The notes beneath the pieces were generated by a model. The model had not been told where the DNA came from, ran no database searches, and saw nothing but the letters and a program-made list of their open reading frames with translations. The translations under genes and the position numbers were made by a program. From Macrostomum hystrix (taxonomy: Eukaryota; Platyhelminthes; Macrostomidae): 64,000 nucleotides of DNA. Below are positions 57,301 to 64,000 of this stretch, in pieces. Location: assembly GCA_950097015.1 (NCBI GenBank), contig CATNEN010000005.1, forward strand, positions 4,703,501-4,767,500, read 5' to 3'. Every line of letters begins with the position of its first letter. Within the stretch, counting starts at the first letter, position 1.

Positions 57301-57435
57301 CTACCACAAAGTCAGACCGAAGTATTGCACGTAGAGCATATTTCATTGTTAAAGAAGGAGAGAATGCAACTGCAGGTAACAGATCGTTCGCCTTCCTCTG
57401 CCTCGTTTGCGTCCAGTCATCGAGCAGGCCAGTGA
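51321..57435 (+). CDS. Ankyrin-repeat protein with TRPM-like channel domain
   Basis: Exon 1 (51321-56261) and exon 2 (56530-57435) join in phase 0 (GAG|GTAAGT to TATTTGCAG) to 1948 residues. A TAG in frame about 40 bp upstream supports ATG 51321. Residues about 75-990 hold some 22 ankyrin repeats, mostly alternating types (DTAVHLAFWKQ, then RTAAHYAALNERSPSALLWL) with a roughly 70-residue double period. Six membrane helices follow at about 1330-1590. S4-S5 has SYFRVTGPK and FKDLLPFLL; the pore region has LLFGMFDNAQF bracketed by Cys residues; S6 has VMWNLLIALFNYT. After S6 come W-R and IPPPF, a TRPM signature. Exon 2 encodes a coiled coil and a Ser/Gln-rich tail. TRPM channels are Ca2+/cation channels and normally carry MHR domains, not ankyrins. 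It is most likely a plasma-membrane cation channel; gating is unknown. Confidence 0.9.
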
Positions 57436-57587
57436 GTCAACACTTTCTAAACTATAAAATTTCAATGCACATACAGTGTCAAAACTACAAGTATAAGCTA
57501 GCTCAACAACATTATAATTGCAGACAAAGCAAGTTAGGAAAATTGGCAACTCAAGAAATCGGTTCCAGGCGACAGAACTCGGAGTCT

Positions 57588-57593
57588 AATAAA
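57588..57593 (+). terminator. Polyadenylation signal of the ankyrin/TRPM-like gene
   Basis: AATAAA 153 bp after the stop codon, followed by a T-rich stretch. This is the usual placement for a short 3' UTR. Confidence 0.6.
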
Positions 57594-57773
57594 GAATCTA
57601 GTTGCTCATTCTTGTGAAACTTTAAATGTGGACGTACCGATTTATTGCTTATGCACCTCGGTAATTTTCTGGGTGTTATCTTGTAATGTAGTATGTTGTA
57701 ATTTAAGGCTTGTAATGTAATCTGAGTATCTAGATTCTAGAACGATTCTCGCATCCTTAACAGTAGAACTGTA

Positions 57774-57930
57774 CCAAGGCAGGGGAGATTTAACAATTAT
57801 TTCTGCTGCACCCGAACGGAGCAAAGCAAGCACACGAAACTCAGGAACTTTTTGTTGCGCATCTTCTGAAAAAAGCTCAAGTCGCCAGCACTTCGGACCG
57901 TCGAGATATTCATCGGCTCTGGCCGAAGGT
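57774..57930 (+). repeat. Left arm of a diverged inverted repeat
   Basis: Matches the complement of about 58010-58170, best over AACTTTTTGTTGC and CATCTTCTGAAA. This arm can be read as QELFVAHLLKK, the other arm as DQLFVAHLLKQ. A donor-like AAG|GTAAGA follows. Origin unknown: a foldback element or an inverted duplication of a coding fragment. Confidence 0.6.
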
Positions 57931-58009
57931 AAGATTTTTCAGATTTTTAAGATACACGAATTTGCACTGCGCCTCAATGCAGCCTTGCCAGGCCTTCAAA
58001 CTTTATCTC

Positions 58010-58170
58010 TGACTCCGACATCTCCGATAGAGGTCATGCACCCTATCTAGACGGAGCTGCAGGACTCTTGACTCTTGTTTCAGAAGATGGGCAACAAAAA
58101 GTTGGTCTGTGTTCATGTGTGCTTTCGTGTGTCGTGTGCTCCGTTCCTGACAAATAATTGCCAGGTGGTA
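58010..58170 (-). repeat. Right arm of a diverged inverted repeat
   Basis: Partner of 57774-57930, separated by an 80-bp loop. Similarity is stronger in the possible coding frame than outside it, by eye. Confidence 0.6.
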
Positions 58171-58239
58171 ATTTGGTATAAAAACGGGCTGCAAAATGGC
58201 TTGTTAGTCCAACTGTTAACTAGTAATTTTTTGTCTAAC

Positions 58240-58330
58240 GATAGAGAGCTTGTAGCCCAGTACATGGTTAATTGCGAACATCGAGATTCGAGACCGAGTC
58301 GTCAGAAGTTCGAATCTCAGCCAACATTAA
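58240..58330 (+). mobile_element. Possible tRNA-derived SINE relic
   Basis: An A-box-like TAGCCCAGTACATGG is followed about 45 bp later by a B-box-like AGTTCGAATCTC. The sequence beyond does not resemble the SINE at 15475. It could be a relic of another SINE family or chance. Confidence 0.35.
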
Positions 58331-58430
58331 CAGGAAATGTCCGCATGAAATTCGAAGGCAGAACAAAGTTGACTTGCTTTCTTGAGCTATTCTTGGCCAC
58401 GATTGTCTCAATTAGATAATTTAGACATTA

Positions 58431-59348
58431 TAAGAGATCTAATTATACTTATATTATTTTGAGATACTGACTGTCTGTTTAGTATATTTTCTTAAATTCT
58501 TTTGTACTTAAAATGTAGTTTCGTAGATACGAGTAAATCAAATCTGCTAAAAAAGGTTTAAAAAAGCTTTAAAAAACAATGGTGTTTGGATTAAACAAAT
58601 TGTTATAATTGAATTACAATAGTTTATTAATTAAAGGCAATGAATGGATTTAAATATTTATTATGGTATTGCAATTGAAAGTTTTTCGCACTGAAAAATA
58701 TGTGGGTTTGATACAGATGAAGCTATTTTGATTGTACGAACTATGACTTACTTTGGCTTTAAAAAGTTATAGATTATATAGATAGTTAGGCGTTACAAAA
58801 GATAATAAATACTGAATTAAAGAGCCTGTTGTATTTACAACAGAAAATAATCGGAATAATGAGTATGAGATAAGCAAGGGGATAAATATGCATTTGTAAA
58901 AAATGAAATAGCTTGATAAACATTGTGGCACAACACACATTCAAAGCAAGCGCAGTAGATTTGAACGAGAATTATTCTACTTAGAGTAAGTAGTAAGAAA
59001 AAAAGTAATTAAAAATGCCAACTAAATTGACAGAAATTAAACTTTCGTTTACAAAAATAGCTGAATTATTGATAAGAAAATAGAAAATATTTGAAACACT
59101 GTAAATAAAAATGCTTCATTTGTAAAAGAAAAAAACTAATTAAAATGCCTAAAATTTAATAAAAGCACTTTCGTTTACCAGTCAGCAAAAACTATAAAAG
59201 GACAGAAAAATGAAATGTTCTTGCAAAAATAGCTATTTTAGATGCAATAAATTTAGTAAAATAATTGACAGTAACAAACTTGTTTGTCGCATAACTACTA
59301 TAAGCTACTTTGAGCGGTATTAATAAGAAATTTGTCTGTCATCGCGCC
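58431..59348. other. AT-rich intergenic sequence
   Basis: Strongly AT-rich, between two convergent genes. It must hold the 3' end of the minus-strand gene that stops at 59349; I could not pick its polyadenylation signal with confidence. Confidence 0.4.
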
Positions 59349-62300
59349 TTAACAAACACCGCGACGAGTGCGCACCTGACGAATTGTCGGTTGCGTCTCC
59401 TTAGCAACCTTTGCCTTCGCTGTGGCGTCCTTAGCGACGAAAGGTGTCTCCTTCGGAGCGCCGCGCTTTGACGTGGCCCTGGAGCTGGCAGCTGCGGCGA
59501 CGATGAGAGCCTCGTCAGCAACCGCGGCGGCGGCACGCTTTGCGCGAGCACCGGCCACAGCAACCGATGAAGTGTCCTTAGCAACCGCCTTCGTAGCAAC
59601 GCGACGCGGCTTTTTAACTGGCGAAGCGGCCATGTCAGTTTCAACATCAACGACAGCAGCCGCACGCTTGCCACGTCCTCCAACGCGAGTTGTTGTCGTC
59701 TTGACAGCGGCAGCGTCCTTAGCAACGGGCATTTGAGGTTCAGATGATGCCGTCACCTTGGCGGCGCATCGACGAGGTTTCTTAGACTCAATCGCAACAA
59801 CTGCTGGAGATAGTTCTACTTCAGTTGATTCTGTCAGCGCTTGACGCTTCCTGCGACCAACTGGCGCAGCGTCCTTAGCAACAGTGTCAACCGACTTAAC
59901 AGTTGTTTCTTTAATTGGCTGCTTACGAGCTCGAGTAGCCTTCACAGTCTGAGTCGGGACAATCTCTAATTTACCAATCGACTTGCGCTCTCGCCTCGAT
60001 ACGACCCTAGCAACCGGACTAGCGGCCTTGACAACCTTGGCCTTGACAATAGGCGAGGTGGGTTCCAAAGCGACCGCTTTCTTGGCACGCCCACGCTGAG
60101 GTCTCTTGGGCTCTTCAACGGCTGCCGTGACAATGGCGGCTCGCCTAACTCGACTAGCTGTTGAGTCTTGCTCAGCAACCAAAGAGTCCTTGGCAACCTG
60201 AGAGTCTACAACAACTGGCGCATCGTTGGCAACAGATTTCTCGATAGTTTTATTTGTTGCGTCGCGCCTAGCATTTCTAGCGGGCGCCTTGTAGCTAATT
60301 TTGATGCCAGCTTCAGCCTGGATGGCGTCAGTGGCCAAAATGGCTGCGCGGCGTGTCGATCTCCCAGCGACGCCAGATATCAGTGGTTCGGCCACTTCGA
60401 AGATAACAGCGTTAGCCGCTTCTGCAGTTGGCTTCTTTGTCTGAACGACTTTTCTTCGCAAATTAATCTTTGACGTTGTTGAATCTATAACGGTATCAAC
60501 TGATTTAGCGTCATTAGAAACGACATCTGGCACCTCGGCGCTAACGGGCTTCCTTCGCGAGGCGTTCCTAGCAGTCGCGGTGGCAGAAGCGCCATTGGCA
60601 ACCTGAGTTGTCGGCTCAACGTCAACATCATTAGAAGCTGCGGTAGCTTTAGCTGGTGCTTTATGACGCGAAGCAGCCTTCTTGACGGTGGCTGTCTCCT
60701 TAGGGATGATCGCAGCTTCCATAGCAACGCTAGCTTTAGATTCTACTTTGGCTTTATTGCGTCGCGACGCTACCTTAGTAACGGCCTTAGCAACTATGGC
60801 AGGCGCTTCAGTTACGACTGACATAGCAACGGAATTGACTGTTTGGGTGCTATTAGAGTCAGAAACCTGCTCCGCATCTCCTCTTTTTGTCTTTAGTTCA
60901 TCAGCTACAGAGTTAAGGACTTTTTTAATAATTTGTTCGCCTGGGGCACTGCTAGATGTGACTTTGGAATTTGACTGTCTCAGCGGAGACGAACTTGTTG
61001 AAGAAGAGCGACCTCTGTTTTCGTCCGCCGCATTTGCTTCGTTTTCTCTATCGACCGTAGCGTTTTTGGCTTTGACGTTGCGACTACGCTTACGAGGATT
61101 GGCTCGGTTACGCGTCGATGACGAAGCGGTAGCCGCAGGAGCAGCTGCAGCAGATTCTAAAGCGTCAGCAACAGATTTTGTAGCCTTTTGACTTTCGCTT
61201 GGTGTCATTTTGGGTTTAGGTTTTTTCTGAGCGACTGGTGTCTTAGCTGGCGTCTTCTCAGCGACAGGTGTCTTGGCTGGCGTCTTCTCAGCCACAGGTG
61301 TCTTCGCTGGCGTCTTCTCAGCGACTGGTGTCTTCTCAGCGACAGGTGTCTTGGCTGGTGTCTTCTCAGCGACAGGTGTCTTGGCTGGTGTCTTTTCAGC
61401 GACAGGTGTCTTGGCTGGTGTCTTCTTAGCGACAGGTGTCTTGGTTGGCGTCTTCTCAGCCACAGGTGTCTTGGCTGGTGTCTTCTCAGCGACAGGTGTC
61501 TTGGCTGGTGTCTTCTCAGCGACAGGTGTCTTCGCTGGCGTCTTCTCAGCGACAGGTGTCTTGGCTGGTGTCTTCTCAGCGACTGGTGTCTTGGCTGGCG
61601 TCTTCTCAGCGACAGGTGTCTTGGCTGGCGTCTTCTCAGCGACAGGTGTCTTCGCTGGCGTCTTCTCAGCGACAGGTGTCTTGGCTGGCGTCTTCTCAGC
61701 GACTGGTGTCTTGGCTGGTGTCTTCTCAGCGACAGGTGTCTTCGCTGGCGTCTTCTCAGCGACAGGTGTCTTCGCTGGCGTCTTCTCAGCGACAGGTGTC
61801 TTGGCTGTTGTCTTCTCAGCGACCGGTGTCTTAGCGGGTGTATTATGTGACGTTTTTCTTTCTCTAGAAGCCCCGCGGTCATCGTCAGCGTCAGGGACCT
61901 CGTCAGTGACCGCAGCGGTGCCGCTATCGGTCACCAGGATCTGCCATCTAGCATTGACAATAGCCGGCGCCCTAGACGAGTGCGCCGCTGCTGCGAGGCC
62001 TCCGCCAAAGCTTCTAGCGCGCGATTCGCCGGCACCTGTACGACGTCGCTTAGTAGACGGTGCGGTCAATCGACGCTGCCTTTTTTTAATTGGCTTAGTC
62101 TGCTCCAGCTGATTGTCTACTAGGCCAGTAGCCAATACGACTGGCGAGTCAAACAGCTGCGGCAGGCCAGAATCGCTGGCAATCGAAAGATTATTATTTC
62201 TGCGATTGGAGCTAGACAGACGGGCAAGCTTAGCCGGCGGCGGTTGCACTGTTGTGGGCGCCTGGCGTCGTTTGCCAATAACAATGGTCGGCGGTGACAA

Positions 62301-63889
62301 AGCGTGACCAGTTGAAGCGGCGCCGGCCTGTCTAACGGCTACTGGGGTTTTGTTAGACCGACGACCGGCCATAGATCGGGAACGCTTCTTTCCCTGCTTC
62401 TTTTTATTCCACCAGCTGGTTGCGCTGCCAGATTTCGGCGCAACTCCTCTTGGCATTGGGCCGGCTACGCTTTGCAAAGCCATCGCGAAGGTCAGCTTAA
62501 CTGCCGGCTGTAAGGTGGCATAAAAAGCAAGGATTATTTCTTTTGAACCTTTTGAAATACAGTAACGACGAGCCTCTCTTCTATTTTACCTACAATAGTA
62601 ATAATTAATAACTATTCTGCCCTAATCGGATCGGATGTGCAACCGACAGCAGTCCGTGGACTGTGGTGAGGCCATTAACACAGCTAATGCTGGTACCTAT
62701 TTAACACCTGGGTGAATTTAGTTAAGTCTTGCTAAAATGACACATTTTTCTAGTAGAGTCGGGAATCGAACCTCCGACCTTCAAATCATGAGTTCGAGGC
62801 TCTTAAATATCAACTAGAATCGATTTCTACAAGTATCGTACATTGGGCCTACCTGATATCACTTTTTTCCCATAATAGGACACTTCTTATAGTTTATCAT
62901 AAATAAGCAGGACTTACCCCAGATGCTCTAGGCCTAGCTGCAGCTGTCGAAGATCTACGAGCGCCAGTCGAAGCCCTGCTAACAGTGGCCGGTGATTTAG
63001 TTGCCATAGCAACCACAGCTGACGTTCCATTAGCCAAAGCAACAGCAACAGGCTTAACGGGCGTCAGAACAACAGGCGCCTTGCTTAGCATAGCAACCAC
63101 ATTCGAGTTATTCGCCGAACTAGCCACCGGCGTCTTAGTAACCTTAATCACTGTTGGCGATTTAGTTGCCGTGGCAGCCGGTTTAGGCGAAGCCTGCGCG
63201 CCGAATGCGCGTCTAACTAGAATAGATTTGCGCAGTGTAGATCTCGGAAGCGGATCAGCTGGATTGCCAGCTGGCGGCTGAGCCGCAGGCGAGTGCAGCT
63301 GCTGCGCCCAAGTCATGCGTTTCTTGCGCAACACTGAGGCTGGAGTCGGACAGTCGCCGACATTGGCCGGAGCCTGCGACGTTGTTGGTGGCGCCGGCGG
63401 TGGAGTTTGCCTCGTTGAATCGCTGCTAGCAGAGACGGCAGCTATAGCGGCAGAAGGTGAAGCTTCCACACTTCGACGATTAGTTTTATGAACGATGGCT
63501 TTAGGTCGGATAATAAGGGTTGGTGGCGACAATGCGTGCCCAGTTGACAAGGCGCCAGCCTGACGAACAGCTATGGGAGTTTTGGCTCTATCAGCCAAAT
63601 TGCCAATAGGTCGATAGCTAGATCGACGCGTTGCATTACGCCTTGGCGGCTGCTTGTGATGCCTCTGGCGCCAGATTTCATTATTAGTAGTTTCGGTGGA
63701 ACTCTTTGATGTAGTTGTTGAAGCCAGTTCACCCTGCGGCATGGGACCAACTATGCGCTGCAGAGCCATTGCATAAGTAATCTTAGGCATTGGCACTGGC
63801 TGACCAGATGAATTGCGCTTACTTTTAGAGATGGATAATGACAGACGCTGCTGCTGCTGTTGCTGCTGAGGCTGAGTTTGGGCAATCAT
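59349..63889 (-). CDS. Large Lys/Ala/Pro-rich basic protein, internally duplicated, two exons
   Basis: Exon 1 (63889-62918) and exon 2 (62507-59349) join in phase 0 (GGG|GTAAGT to CTTACAG|CCG) to 1376 residues. An in-frame TAA lies shortly upstream of ATG 63889. No known domain is recognised. Both exons begin with the same module: K-I/L-T-Y/F-AMALQ, GPMPQG or GPMPRG, then VRQAGALSTGHALSPPT (exon 1) or VRQAGAASTGHALSPPT (exon 2). Exon 1 starts with a Gln run. At about residues 543-750 roughly 20 copies of AKTPVAEKTP follow, encoded by a 30-bp tandem repeat. The rest is Ala/Lys/Arg/Val-rich with motifs such as RGRAKK and GRGKRAAA, resembling linker-histone tails. Nuclear, DNA-binding function is an inference from composition. 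It ends TRRGVC then TAA. Confidence 0.8.
61230..61850 (-). repeat. In-frame 30 bp coding minisatellite
   Basis: About 20 copies of a 30-bp unit encoding AKTPVAEKTP, within exon 2 of the basic protein gene. Synonymous changes (GGC/GGT, TTG/TTC) vary between copies while the peptide is nearly constant. One 15-bp half unit and AKKTPT variants occur. Confidence 0.95.
62596..62835 (-). mobile_element. tRNA-derived SINE, copy 2
   Basis: On the minus strand it reads the B box GGTTCGATTCC (62772-62762), TTCACCCAGGTGTTAAATAG, GTCCACGGACTGCTGTCGG, TGCACATC and an ATTA-rich tail. This is the same order as copy 1 at 15475-15785. The A box has decayed. The head around CTCATGATTTGAAGGTC resembles an elongator tRNA-Met, as a guess. 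It sits in the only intron of the basic protein gene, in the gene's own orientation. Confidence 0.85.
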
Positions 63890-64000
63890 TTTTTATTCCA
63901 AATGTTGAATTTTTAATTCAACAATTTGCTGAAGTAAAATGGAATAGTAGTGTAAAAATTATTTTGATGAAGCCAAATATAATAGTCATAACAGGTTCTC

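Noticed and set aside
59422..62307. Plus-strand Ala/Val-rich frames opposite the basic protein gene
   Set aside because: They are antisense shadows of a GC-rich, Ala/Lys-rich coding exon.

Overview
The window is nuclear DNA from a multicellular animal. Coding regions are GC-rich, split by GT-AG introns, and encode metazoan families: tubulin cofactor A, a class A GPCR, endonuclease G, a KLHL20-type BTB-Kelch protein and an ankyrin/TRPM-like channel. The rest is AT-rich and saturated with tandem repeats. By adding array coordinates I estimate about 28 kb of the 64 kb is minisatellite or microsatellite. The protein families and repeat load would suit a lophotrochozoan such as a free-living flatworm, but no feature proves the taxon.

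Layout. 1-3691: the 3' end of an unidentified plus-strand gene whose introns are arrays. 4691-5053: an intronless TBCA gene. 5204-20785: a gene-poor stretch of about a dozen arrays, holding a truncated mariner element (8381-9664) and a tRNA-derived SINE (about 15475-15785). 21015-28588: a three-exon neuropeptide-type GPCR on the minus strand. 28850-35740: three more arrays and AT-rich DNA. 35998-38612: endonuclease G on the minus strand, with an in-frame TAA at codon 73. 41048-45952: a five-exon KLHL20 orthologue on the minus strand. 45953-51320: AT-rich intergenic DNA with a hAT-type MITE and an array ending 140 bp before the next gene. 51321-57435: a two-exon, 1948-residue ankyrin-repeat protein with a TRPM-like pore and a coiled-coil tail. 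57436-59348: AT-rich DNA with an inverted repeat and a tRNA-like relic. 59349-63889: a two-exon, very basic, internally duplicated protein on the minus strand, with a second copy of the SINE in its intron.

The genes form no pathway or operon. The unifying pattern is structural. Eight of the ten introns I could delimit by splice sites and reading phase are mostly one or more tandem arrays, usually with a unit of their own. Some units recur at distant loci or share a core sequence. Many array frames, especially with 21- or 24-bp units, are open for hundreds of codons on both strands and mimic genes. I treat those reading frames as artefacts.
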